Shown: piece by piece, positions 6,725 through 14,021 of the stretch
Layout: each line of letters begins with the position of its first letter
Position numbering within the stretch: position 1 is the first letter of the stretch
Origin: Prevotellaceae bacterium
GTDB lineage: Bacteria; Bacteroidota; Bacteroidia; Bacteroidales; Paludibacteraceae
Length of the DNA stretch: 14,590 nucleotides
Reading direction: 5' to 3'
Assembly (NCBI GenBank): GCA_031270565.1
Contig: JAISXJ010000187.1
Coordinates: 1 to 14,590, forward strand
Position numbers and translations under genes: made by a program
The notes under the pieces: model-generated
Seen by the model: the letters and a program-made list of their open reading frames with translations, nothing else
Told to the model about the DNA's origin: nothing
The model's database searches: none

Positions 6725-6811
6725 TATACTTTTATAGTGATTCACTCCACCTGTCCTGCCTTTGGCTTCGCCGATTTTCAATTCAGGCAGTGCGCTCTGC
6801 TTACTTCCCTG

Positions 6812-6879
6812 CCGCAGGTCGATGACCTGCGGTTATGAAAATAATGTCCTTTGGCTTCGCCGATTTTCAATTCAGGACA
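6812..6879 (+). repeat. Two-hairpin palindromic repeat, copy 2, with loop insertion
   Basis: Hairpin 1 is CCGCAGGTC (6812-6820) GAT GACCTGCGG (6824-6832). The spacer equals that of copy 1. Hairpin 2 keeps TGTCC (6845-6849) and GGACA (6875-6879), but its five-base loop is replaced by the 25-base core 6850-6874. That core also lies between CTGCC and GGCAG at 6756-6790. Confidence 0.7.
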
Positions 6880-6963
6880 ACGTAACATTGACTCTTGCTG
6901 GGAAGGATCCAGCCTTCGCCGAGCGGGGGTTGCAAATATATATGAAATCTTTCAATCACACAA

Positions 6964-7016
6964 TTGTCTGAAAGACAACATTTTCACTCCGCAAGTCATT
7001 GACTTGCGGAGTGAAA
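6964..7016 (-). repeat. Two-hairpin palindromic repeat, copy 3, inverted and diverged
   Basis: On the minus strand hairpin 1 is a perfect 16-bp stem (6982-6997 with 7001-7016) around a three-base loop, including CCGCAAGTC/GACTTGCGG. A short GTGAAAATG spacer follows, then hairpin 2, TTGTC/GACAA (6964-6968 and 6974-6978), around TTTCA. Compared with copies 1 and 2, both hairpins have changed on both arms so that pairing is kept. Confidence 0.65.
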
Positions 7017-7126
7017 CATCTATACCTAACCTCTGCCTGAATTGAAAATCGGCGAAGCCAAAGGCAGGACTTTATCAATTTTGTAGAGAGAAAAAAAAAG
7101 TATAACATTGCACAATGAAAAAAAGA

Positions 7127-7187
7127 CCGTTTTAAGCAGCGAGAGCAGAGGCAAACTTGGTTGACGATGCCAAGTCGCGCAAAACGG
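7127..7187 (+). other. Possible nested hairpin structure upstream of DUF3857 gene
   Basis: The outer arms CCGTTTT (7127-7133) and AAAACGG (7181-7187) enclose an inner hairpin, ACTTGG (7155-7160) / CCAAGT (7170-7175). The rest of 7071-7321 shows no gene or clear promoter for the next CDS. This may be part of a leader RNA or another intergenic repeat; the evidence is pairing only. Confidence 0.25.
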
Positions 7188-7321
7188 CAATTTATTGACC
7201 GGAAAAAGTTATTGAAACACCGCAAATTTCAGCATAATCATTCCGTTTGCACGGCAATATTCAACTGCTTTTCCCAATAATAATCGCATAACCCAATCTA
7301 CAAACAAATATTTTAATAGCA

Positions 7322-9316
7322 ATGAAACAAACAATGACTTTCTTATTTGCCATGTTTTTTACACAATATGCTTTTTCGCAGGAAAAGCAGAACAAATACT
7401 CATTTGAATTAGGCAAGGTGAATCAGTATGAACTAACAATGACCGAGTATGAAAAAGACCGAGCAGCAGAAGCTGTCGTTATTTACGAGGAAGGAAATTT
7501 TTATTTTTCGGGTAATGTGGAAAATCGCGCGTCGTATAATTTTTATTATGCCGAATTTTTGCTTAATAAAAACCGCAAAATAAAGATTAAGATTTTGAAG
7601 GAAGGCGGTTTAAAGCAGGCTGAATTTGCTATATCGCTTTATAACGAAACCGAATACAGTTTTGAAAAATTGATTATCAGCAGCGCGTCTGTCTATAATC
7701 TGACAGAGGATAACAAAATAGAAAAAACGGAGTTTGACGCAAGAAATATCACTGAATACCGTCTAAACAAGAATTATGTTGTGAAAACGTTTACCCTGCC
7801 CAATGTCAAAGTCGGGTCTGTGATTGAGGTGGAATATGATATTGTGTCGCCGTATATTTTCAGTTTTGAATGGTCTTTTCAACACCGGATTCCCGTCATT
7901 TATAATGTGTTGAAATATCGGGCAATTCCTTATTATGCGTACGTTTACATGTTGAAAGGCGCAACGAAATTTGATGAATTTAACGAGCAGAGCGTTGTTG
8001 GAACTAAAGTTATTCAGCACTTGGAGTATCGGGAAAAAGATTATCGCATTGGTATGAAAAATCTTCCGGCATTTAAAGACGAGGAGTTTATCACGACGCC
8101 CAAAGATTATATTGTGTCAATAGATTTTCAGTTGTCGGAGCAGTTTTTCTCAAGTGGCGGTTCTAAGCGCATTTTGAGTACCTGGGTGGATTTGAATAAT
8201 GGCTTTGTGAAAGCCGATAACTTTGGGAAATATATCAAACACGCAGAAAAAGCGGCAAAAAAACTCTTGCCGACGCTGAATCTAACAGGAGAAACGCAGG
8301 AACAAACTCTGGAAAATATTGTCAATTATGTAAAAACGAATTACCGATGGAACGAACTATATGGCAAATATGTTTTCAGTCAAATGAATGAATTTTTGAG
8401 GACGAAGAGCGGCAATGACGCCAATTTGAATCTCTTTCTCATCGGGCTTTTACGGGCGTCCGGCTTTGATGTTGTGCCGGTTGTCCTCAGCACGCGCGAA
8501 AACGGCACCATCAACAAACAGTATCCGTTTGACAAGTTTTTTAATTATGTGATTGCCTGCGTCAATCTCTCTGATTCAATCTTTTATATAGATGCAACCG
8601 ATCCGATGCTTCCTTTCAACCAGTTGCCTGAACGTTGTCTGAATGTTGAAGGATTGGTGGTAAAACCCCAAACCGACGAATGGGTAAAGATTGAGGAAAA
8701 AGAACTTAGTGTGATTTATAATGAATTTAAAATCAATTTGCTGTCGGATAAAAACTGTTTGAACGCAGATATAAAAATTGAGGCAAACGCGGTGAATGCC
8801 TATGATTTCAGAAAGATTCTGTCGGGCAAAAATGAGAGACTGATACATCATCTAAAGACAAAATACGGCTTTGAAATCCGTGCTTTTGACATAAGTAATG
8901 CGGAAAAATACAAAAAACCAATTGCATTTTCCTTTACAACAACTCTACCTCTTAAAGATGAACAACAAATTGAAATTCATCCATTTTGCCAAATGTCTTT
9001 GTCGGACAATCCTTTTAAACTACCGTCGCGCACTTTGCCGGTAGATTTGATTTACCGCAGAGCATACAAATACAAATCTGTCATACAAATTCCCGATGAT
9101 TATAAGATTACATCCTTGCCTGTACCGATAGATGCCAAAAATCAATATTATTCGCTTTTATATTCGGTAGTTCAAAATGGCAATACGATAGAAATTGAGG
9201 CGACTTTTGAGTTTTCAAAGAATATTTATCAGGCGAAAGAGTACGGCTATATGCGCTCCTGCGTGAATACTGTGATAAAAAAACTGGCGGAACAGGTGGT
9301 ACTGGAAAAAAACTAA
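7322..9316 (+). CDS. Exported DUF3857 / transglutaminase-like protein, catalytic residues apparently lost
   Basis: A 664-residue protein with an N-terminal signal peptide (about 1-19, ending AFS-QE). Residues about 50-290 fit the DUF3857 beta-rich domain common in Bacteroidetes envelope proteins, including LPNVKVGSVIEVEYDI near 160-175. Residues about 310-440 look like the transglutaminase-like fold. Its usual Cys position reads SGNDAN (363-368) with no cysteine, the expected His lies at FNY (Y409), and only the Asp in YIDATDP (D424) remains. A C-terminal beta domain follows. I infer a periplasmic non-enzymatic role or peptide binding; the exact function is unknown. There is no Shine-Dalgarno before the ATG at 7322, only A/T-rich sequence. 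It is followed by a 164-base gap with a new promoter, so it is probably monocistronic. Confidence 0.82.
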   Translation: MKQTMTFLFAMFFTQYAFSQEKQNKYSFELGKVNQYELTMTEYEKDRAAEAVVIYEEGNFYFSGNVENRASYNFYYAEFLLNKNRKIKIKILKEGGLKQAEFAISLYNETEYSFEKLIISSASVYNLTEDNKIEKTEFDARNITEYRLNKNYVVKTFTLPNVKVGSVIEVEYDIVSPYIFSFEWSFQHRIPVIYNVLKYRAIPYYAYVYMLKGATKFDEFNEQSVVGTKVIQHLEYREKDYRIGMKNLPAFKDEEFITTPKDYIVSIDFQLSEQFFSSGGSKRILSTWVDLNNGFVKADNFGKYIKHAEKAAKKLLPTLNLTGETQEQTLENIVNYVKTNYRWNELYGKYVFSQMNEFLRTKSGNDANLNLFLIGLLRASGFDVVPVVLSTRENGTINKQYPFDKFFNYVIACVNLSDSIFYIDATDPMLPFNQLPERCLNVEGLVVKPQTDEWVKIEEKELSVIYNEFKINLLSDKNCLNADIKIEANAVNAYDFRKILSGKNERLIHHLKTKYGFEIRAFDISNAEKYKKPIAFSFTTTLPLKDEQQIEIHPFCQMSLSDNPFKLPSRTLPVDLIYRRAYKYKSVIQIPDDYKITSLPVPIDAKNQYYSLLYSVVQNGNTIEIEATFEFSKNIYQAKEYGYMRSCVNTVIKKLAEQVVLEKN

Positions 9317-9444
9317 CCTGACATCTTTAGGAATTGTCCGAAATAAAGCTGGTTTTTTTAGAATTACAATAGATTATATATCAACAATATAAAAACAAAA
9401 CCGGTTTTTTGTCGGTCAGTAATGAAAAATTATTATCTGTAGGA

Positions 9445-9459
9445 AAAGATATATCTTTG
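9445..9459 (+). promoter_or_regulatory. -7 box for acyl-ACP thioesterase gene, overlapping a 14-bp palindrome
   Basis: TATCTTTG (9452-9459) matches TAnnTTTG. The perfect palindrome AAAGATATATCTTT (9445-9458) covers most of it, which would suit a repressor site. Transcription from here would start near 9466, just before the ATG at 9481. This excludes the in-frame TTG at 9409 as the main start. No -33 TTG is evident. Confidence 0.5.
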
Positions 9460-9480
9460 CAGCGACAAAAACAGATCTGT

Positions 9481-10215
9481 ATGGAAACATTAATTCATTC
9501 CTTTGACTTTAAAGTTGGTCATCTCGACATAGATTTTACGGAACAAATAACTTTTTCTGCCCTGGGCAATTGTATTCTTGAAGCAGCCGGAATAGCAGCT
9601 CACAGCAATGGTTTTGGCATGGAAGAGCTTCACGAAGAACATCTTGGGTGGGTCGTATCCCGTATGGCAATTGAAATGGATGTTTTGCCAATGAAAAATG
9701 ACCATTTCCGCATCGAAACATGGGTTGAAAATTACGGGCGATTTTATACGACCCGTGATTTTCGTTTTTATAATGCTGAGAATGTCTGCATTGGAGGCGT
9801 TTGTTCACTTTGGTCAGTGATAAATTTAGATACGCGCGTTCCATTTAATTTGGAACAGAAGCCCGAGTGGAGCCGTTTTGCCACACAAATTCCTTCGCCA
9901 ATCACAAAACCTGAGCATATTCCCGAAATATCCAAAGAAAAAATTATGCATGGTTGTGTGTCATACAGCGATATTGATTCTAATGGTCATGTTAACAGTA
10001 TGAAATATATCCAGTGGCTTTTGAATCTCTTTGATCAGGATTTTTACAGTACGCATCGTATTACACGGCTTGAAATAAACTATGTTCACGAAGCATTATA
10101 TGGCGATAAAATTGTCATTTTCAGCAGTGAAGACGACAAACGTATTCTCTTTAACATCAAAGATGAGAAGGGAGAAATATATTGTAAGATGGCAGTTACC
10201 TGCTGCCAAATATAA
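9481..10215 (+). CDS. Acyl-ACP thioesterase (FatA/FatB-type, bacterial)
   Basis: Cytoplasmic double-hotdog enzyme that hydrolyses acyl-ACP to release fatty acids. From the ATG at 9481 it is 244 residues. The N-terminal hotdog contains LHEEHLGWVVSRMAIEMDV (residues 51-69) and the TWVENYGRFYTTRDF strand. The second hotdog holds the family motif SDIDSNGHVN (163-172) with the predicted catalytic D166, N168 and H170, and RLEINYVHEALYGD (196-209), where E204 aligns with the conserved Glu/Cys region of plant enzymes. A TTG at 9409 would add 24 residues but lies upstream of the likely promoter. trkH starts 28 bases downstream, so the two may be co-transcribed, although no functional link is obvious. 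A family assignment is safe; chain-length preference cannot be read. Confidence 0.88.
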   Translation: METLIHSFDFKVGHLDIDFTEQITFSALGNCILEAAGIAAHSNGFGMEELHEEHLGWVVSRMAIEMDVLPMKNDHFRIETWVENYGRFYTTRDFRFYNAENVCIGGVCSLWSVINLDTRVPFNLEQKPEWSRFATQIPSPITKPEHIPEISKEKIMHGCVSYSDIDSNGHVNSMKYIQWLLNLFDQDFYSTHRITRLEINYVHEALYGDKIVIFSSEDDKRILFNIKDEKGEIYCKMAVTCCQI

Positions 10216-10243
10216 TTATAAACAACTTAATGCTCTTCCATAA

Positions 10244-11701
10244 ATGACGAAAAGTTATAACGGGCGAAGGCTTGTATCTATGTTAGGGGCATTGGCAGTA
10301 GCCGAAAGTCTCTTTATGGCAGTCGCCGCGCTTATTGATTTGTGCTATCCAAATGACGGTATGACGGGATTTTTCTCTTTGGGCATTTCGGCAGTCATTA
10401 CGGCAGGCGTGGGATTGTTTGGCTATTTCTGGGGAAAGCAATCGGAACGTCAACTTGGGTTGCGTGAAAGTTACACGTTGGTTGGAACAGTCTGGATTGT
10501 TTTTGCGCTTTTCGGCATGTTGCCTTTTCTTGTCAGTAAAACCATTCCGAATGTTATAGATGCTTTTTTTGAGACATTTTCGGGCTTCACCACTACCGGC
10601 ACAACCATTTTGACCAATATCGAAGCTCTGCCGCACAGTCTGCTCCTTTGGCGCAGTCTGACGCAATGGCTCGGCGGAATGGGAATAGTCATTTTATCGT
10701 TGGCGGTGATGCCGTTCATTGGCGGCGGCATGCAGTTTGCTCTGGCAGAATCTTCCAGTCCGACATTCAATAAGATACAGCCCCGTATCGGGGACACGGC
10801 AAGACGTCTGTGGGCTATTTATGTAGCGCTTACAGGGTTGCAGGTATTCCTGCTGTTTTTGGGCGGCATGGAACTCTTTGATGCCGTCTGTCACGCCCTT
10901 ACCACCATGTCGTCGGGAGGATATTCCACAAAACAGCTAAGCATCAGCTATTGGCAATCACCGTTTATACATTATGTCTTTATTATTTTCATGATATTCT
11001 CAGGAATCAATTTTTCACTTCTGTATATGAGTTTTATAAGGGGAAAGTTTTCTGAAATGATAAAAAATGATGAATGGCGTAATTACATCGGTCTCATTCT
11101 GGGCGTAACGTTTGTGCTGACGCTTATTACCATTGTTACAGAGACGGTAATTTCTTGGGAAGGTGTAGAAAATTCTTTACGGAATGCGCTGTTTCAATCG
11201 GCATCAATCTTAAGTTCCACCGGATTTATAATGTCCAATTATATACAATGGTCAACTGCGGCATATCTGCTACTGCTTGGATTGATGTTTATCGGCGGGT
11301 CTTCCGGCTCGACAAGTGGCGGTATCAAGGTTGTCAGGTTTGTGATTGTGATAAAAAACTGTCTGCTGGAATTTCGCAGGCTTTTGCACAGAAATGCGGT
11401 TATTCCATTCAGGGTGAACAACCGGTTAATGAGAGAATCCACAGTGAATACCGTTTATAGTTTTGTTACGCTATTTGTGCTGTGCATTATTATTGGAACA
11501 GTGGCGCTCATGGCAACGGGGATAGAGTTGCGGATGGCAATCAATCTCTCTTTATCAAGTCTTGCCAATGCCGGCTCAACCTTTGACATCAGCTCTGTTA
11601 ATGCTGCAGCTAAAGGTATTATGATGCTGATGATGCTTTTGGGACGTCTGGAAATCTTTACGATACTGCTGCTGTTTTCTCCTGCCTTATGGCGAAAATA
11701 G
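10244..11701 (+). CDS. trkH: Trk-type potassium uptake protein TrkH
   Basis: Inner-membrane potassium channel-like subunit of the Trk/Ktr superfamily, 485 residues. All four pore-loop filter motifs are visible, each with its central glycine: TTTGTT (G119), MSSGGYST (G225/G226), SSTGFI (G327) and ANAGST (G444). The typical GGSSGSTSGGIKVVRF lies in the third repeat. Multiple hydrophobic segments fill the rest. Transport normally needs the cytoplasmic NAD-binding gating subunit TrkA, which is not in this window, so it must be encoded elsewhere. It follows the thioesterase gene by 28 bases with no separate promoter seen. The end is convergent with pnuC, with stops 38 bases apart. Confidence 0.95.
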   Translation: MTKSYNGRRLVSMLGALAVAESLFMAVAALIDLCYPNDGMTGFFSLGISAVITAGVGLFGYFWGKQSERQLGLRESYTLVGTVWIVFALFGMLPFLVSKTIPNVIDAFFETFSGFTTTGTTILTNIEALPHSLLLWRSLTQWLGGMGIVILSLAVMPFIGGGMQFALAESSSPTFNKIQPRIGDTARRLWAIYVALTGLQVFLLFLGGMELFDAVCHALTTMSSGGYSTKQLSISYWQSPFIHYVFIIFMIFSGINFSLLYMSFIRGKFSEMIKNDEWRNYIGLILGVTFVLTLITIVTETVISWEGVENSLRNALFQSASILSSTGFIMSNYIQWSTAAYLLLLGLMFIGGSSGSTSGGIKVVRFVIVIKNCLLEFRRLLHRNAVIPFRVNNRLMRESTVNTVYSFVTLFVLCIIIGTVALMATGIELRMAINLSLSSLANAGSTFDISSVNAAAKGIMMLMMLLGRLEIFTILLLFSPALWRK

Positions 11702-11720
11702 TAAGAGTTCGCCCTGTTTT
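11691..11720 (+). terminator. Possible terminator at the trkH 3' end
   Basis: GGCGAA (11691-11696), overlapping the last trkH codons, can pair with TTCGCC (11708-11713), followed by CTGTTTTT. An alternative 9-bp pairing exists between TGGCGAAAA (11690-11698) and TTTTCGCCA (11752-11760), across the pnuC 3' end. The loop is long and the T-run short, so confidence is low. Confidence 0.3.
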
Positions 11721-11739
11721 TGGCAACCTTTCCGAAGAT

Positions 11740-12372
11740 TTATATCATATCTTTTCGCCACTTGAACAAAGCGTGTATGGCAACGCCCAGATAGACGACG
11801 TAGAGTATGGCTGTAAAATAGATGCCCACCGTCGCATAAAGGACTATGCTGCAAACGTTAACAACTGTCCACAAACTCCAGTTGTCTATTTTTTTACGTG
11901 TAAGGAGAATTTGACCGACGATACTTGCTACGGTTAAAATGGCGTCAATATAGGGATAGGCGGGTTTGTCAAGCAGACCGGCAAAAGTCCCTGCCAGCGA
12001 TATAACCAGCTTTCCCCACACGATTCCGACAACAAGAATGATTGTTATCAACAGTATGCGCATTCTATTCGACAGGGTGGTTATTTTCAATCTGTCTCCG
12101 GCTTTATCCGGCAAAGACCAGCTGACAATTCCGTAACTGCTTATACAGAAATAAATAATCTGTAATAACATGGCGGAATAGAGTTGATATTGGAAAAAGA
12201 GGAGAAAATAGAGAATATTGTTTATCAGACCGATATAGAAATTTACCACCTTTCCGCGAGCTGCTAGCCCGACCGCTGCCAACCCCGTTACCACCGCCGC
12301 CAACTCCAGATAGCAAAGTCTGTATCCCAGCAGCGTCGTACAAATGTTGTTGATGTCAAAGAAAGTCATCAT
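11740..12372 (-). CDS. pnuC: PnuC-family vitamin transporter (nicotinamide mononucleotide/riboside type)
   Basis: Inner-membrane facilitator of 210 residues with about seven hydrophobic helices. Family hallmarks are NNILYFLLFFQYQLYSAMLL (51-70), YPYIDAILTVASIVGQ (139-154) and the kinked KKIDNWSLWTVVNV (160-173) with W165, W168 and N172. PnuC proteins take up nicotinamide riboside or NMN for NAD synthesis. Bacteroidetes also have PnuT relatives that carry thiamine, usually with a TPP riboswitch; none is seen here, which mildly favours PnuC. It starts 15 bases after the sufB stop and is probably read from the sufB promoter. The start could be the first or second of two adjacent ATG codons (12372 or 12369). 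Confidence 0.88.
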   Translation of the reverse strand: MMTFFDINNICTTLLGYRLCYLELAAVVTGLAAVGLAARGKVVNFYIGLINNILYFLLFFQYQLYSAMLLQIIYFCISSYGIVSWSLPDKAGDRLKITTLSNRMRILLITIILVVGIVWGKLVISLAGTFAGLLDKPAYPYIDAILTVASIVGQILLTRKKIDNWSLWTVVNVCSIVLYATVGIYFTAILYVVYLGVAIHALFKWRKDMI

Positions 12373-12387
12373 ATTGAGGAAGAAAGA

Positions 12388-13833
12388 TTACCCAACAGAC
12401 CCTTCAAGAGAGAGAGACAGCAGTTTCTGCGCTTCGATAGCAAATTCCAGAGGGAGTTTATTAATCACCTCTTTAGCGTAGCCGTTTACAATTAACCCGA
12501 CGGCATCCTCCGTGTTTATGCCACGCTGATTACAATAGAAAAGCTGTTCTTCGCTGATTTTTGAAGTGGTAGCTTCATGCTCCACGATAGCGGAACTGTT
12601 TTTAATATCCATATAAGGAAACGTGTGCGCACCGCATTTGTCTCCGAGCAACAGACTGTCACACTGCGAAAAGTTACGTGCGTTTACCGCTTTGGGGGAA
12701 ATCTTTACCAGCCCGCGATAAGAGTTTTGACTTTGTCCCGAAGAAATACCTTTTGAAACAATTCTGCTGCGGGAATTACGTCCCAAATGAATCATCTTAG
12801 TCCCCGTGTCTGCCTGTTGAAAATGATTGGTTACCGCCACCGAATAAAATTCCCCTACCGAATTATTGCCCTGCAGAATACAACTCGGATATTTCCACGT
12901 AATAGCGGATCCCGTTTCCACCTGCGTCCATGCAATCTTGGAATTATCGCCTTTACACAAGGCTCGTTTGGTAACAAAGTTATAGATTCCGCCATGACCG
13001 TTTTTGTCGCCGGGGTACCAGTTTTGCACGGTAGAATATTTTACCTCCGCATTATCCATTACCACAATCTCCACAATAGCGGCATGCAACTGGTTAGAAT
13101 CACGTCTTGGAGCGGTGCATCCTTCCAGATAACTGACGTAACTGTCGTCTTCGGCAATTATCAGGGTACGCTCAAACTGACCGGTATTCATGGCATTGAT
13201 ACGAAAATAGGTGGATAACTCCATCGGGCAACGCACGCCTTTTGGGATATATACAAACGAGCCATCCGAAAAGACGGCGCAGTTCAGTGCGGCAAAAAAA
13301 TTATCGGTGACAGGCACCACCGACCCAAGATATTTTTGCACCAGGTCAGGATGATTCTGTACCGCCTCGCTTATGGAACAAAAGATGATGCCTTTCTCTG
13401 CCAGCGCTTCCTTGTAAGTTGTCTTCACCGATACGCTGTCCATTACCGCATCGACGGCAATACCGGCGAGGGATGCTCTTTCGTGTAACGGGATACCGAG
13501 CCTGTCGAATGTTTTCAACACCTCCGGATCCACTTCATCGGGGCTTTGTGGCACGTTTGTGCGAGGAGCGGCATAATAGGTAATCGCCATATAATCGATT
13601 GGTGGAATATTAAGGTGTGCCCATTCAGGCATTTTTAGTGTTTGCCAGTGGTGTAACGCTGTCAGGCGAAAGTCGAGTAACCATTGCGGTTCGTGTTTCT
13701 TTGCCGAAATCTGCCGGACTACCTCCTCCGACAGTCCGGGTAAAAACCGCTCGGTTTCAATATCGGTAGAAAAGCCGTATTTGTAATCGGTTTGCGTAAC
13801 TTCATTAAGTACGTCTTCATTGTTTTCAATCAT
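12388..13833 (-). CDS. sufB: Fe-S cluster assembly scaffold protein SufB
   Basis: Cytoplasmic scaffold subunit that, with SufC and SufD, assembles Fe-S clusters from sulfur delivered by SufS/SufE or SufU. The 481-residue length is standard. The N-terminal segment has YKYGFSTDIETERFLPGLSE. The right-handed beta-helix core contains YLEGCTAPRRDSNQLHAA with C239, and the C-terminal part has LLLGDKCGAHTFPY with C400, which aligns with the essential Cys405 of E. coli SufB, then VEHEATTSKI (417-426). I see no truncation. The usual Bacteroidetes order is sufB-sufC-sufD-sufS, yet here the next gene downstream is pnuC, so sufC and sufD must lie elsewhere. It has its own promoter 24 bases upstream. Confidence 0.96.
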   Translation of the reverse strand: MIENNEDVLNEVTQTDYKYGFSTDIETERFLPGLSEEVVRQISAKKHEPQWLLDFRLTALHHWQTLKMPEWAHLNIPPIDYMAITYYAAPRTNVPQSPDEVDPEVLKTFDRLGIPLHERASLAGIAVDAVMDSVSVKTTYKEALAEKGIIFCSISEAVQNHPDLVQKYLGSVVPVTDNFFAALNCAVFSDGSFVYIPKGVRCPMELSTYFRINAMNTGQFERTLIIAEDDSYVSYLEGCTAPRRDSNQLHAAIVEIVVMDNAEVKYSTVQNWYPGDKNGHGGIYNFVTKRALCKGDNSKIAWTQVETGSAITWKYPSCILQGNNSVGEFYSVAVTNHFQQADTGTKMIHLGRNSRSRIVSKGISSGQSQNSYRGLVKISPKAVNARNFSQCDSLLLGDKCGAHTFPYMDIKNSSAIVEHEATTSKISEEQLFYCNQRGINTEDAVGLIVNGYAKEVINKLPLEFAIEAQKLLSLSLEGSVG

Positions 13834-13856
13834 AGTATATCAAGCAAAATACCGCG

Positions 13857-13864
13857 CAAAGGTA
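13857..13864 (-). promoter_or_regulatory. -7 box for sufB-pnuC
   Basis: On the minus strand it reads TACCTTTG, a perfect TAnnTTTG. It lies 24 bases from the sufB ATG, exactly the cobB arrangement. No IscR-like or Fur-like operator was recognised nearby, and no -33 TTG is clear; the repeat starts six to nine bases upstream. Confidence 0.7.
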
Positions 13865-13869
13865 CGCCT

Positions 13870-14021
13870 TTTTTTAGTTTTTAGTTATTAGAGTGTAGTT
13901 AGTAGTGAATAACGAATAGTGAATAGTTACATTCTGTTAATCCTGTGAAAAATAAAAGCCGTTTTTCTATTGAATAACGAAGAATGAATAACTAATAACT
14001 ACACTCTACACTCTAAAAACT
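13870..14021. repeat. Inverted pair of low-complexity repeats
   Basis: The left half (13870-13933) reads TTTTTAGTTATTAGAGTGTAG then GTGAATAACGAATAGTGAATAG units. The right half (13974-14021) holds GAATAACGAAGAATGAATAA then CTAATAACTACACTCTACAC units. They are imperfect reverse complements separated by about 40 bases, forming a roughly 150-base interrupted palindrome between the sufB promoter and the terminator at 14022. Confidence 0.55.

Larger units (their letters stand above)
6753..7070. repeat. 318-bp module bounded by perfect 38-bp inverted repeats
   Basis: Bases 6753-6790 and 7033-7070 are exact reverse complements over 38 positions. The left arm runs from GTCCTGCC to TTCAGGCAG and includes GGCTTCGCCGATTTTCAATT. 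Inside are a further direct copy of the 25-base core (6850-6874), two copies of the two-hairpin repeat in opposite orientation, and a hairpin GCTGG (6898-6902) / CCAGC (6909-6913). There is no transposase and no obvious target-site duplication. Short reading frames here are made of repeat sequence and are not taken as genes. Confidence 0.7.

Noticed and set aside
6762..7045. Short frames inside the repeat module, encoding WLRRFSIQ or MASPIFNSG
   Set aside because: They consist of the inverted repeats themselves, share start points with repeat copies, and have no homology I recognise.
6956..7225. 89-codon minus-strand frame across the module and the nested hairpin
   Set aside because: It runs through the repeat arms and has no recognisable domain.
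9397..9408. Palindrome AAAACCGGTTTT after the DUF3857 gene as a terminator
   Set aside because: It is self-complementary with no loop and low stability; a terminator here is possible but not supported.
9409..9480. TTG start at 9409 for the acyl-ACP thioesterase
   Set aside because: It lies upstream of the TATCTTTG promoter box; the ATG at 9481 fits the family N-terminus and the predicted transcript.
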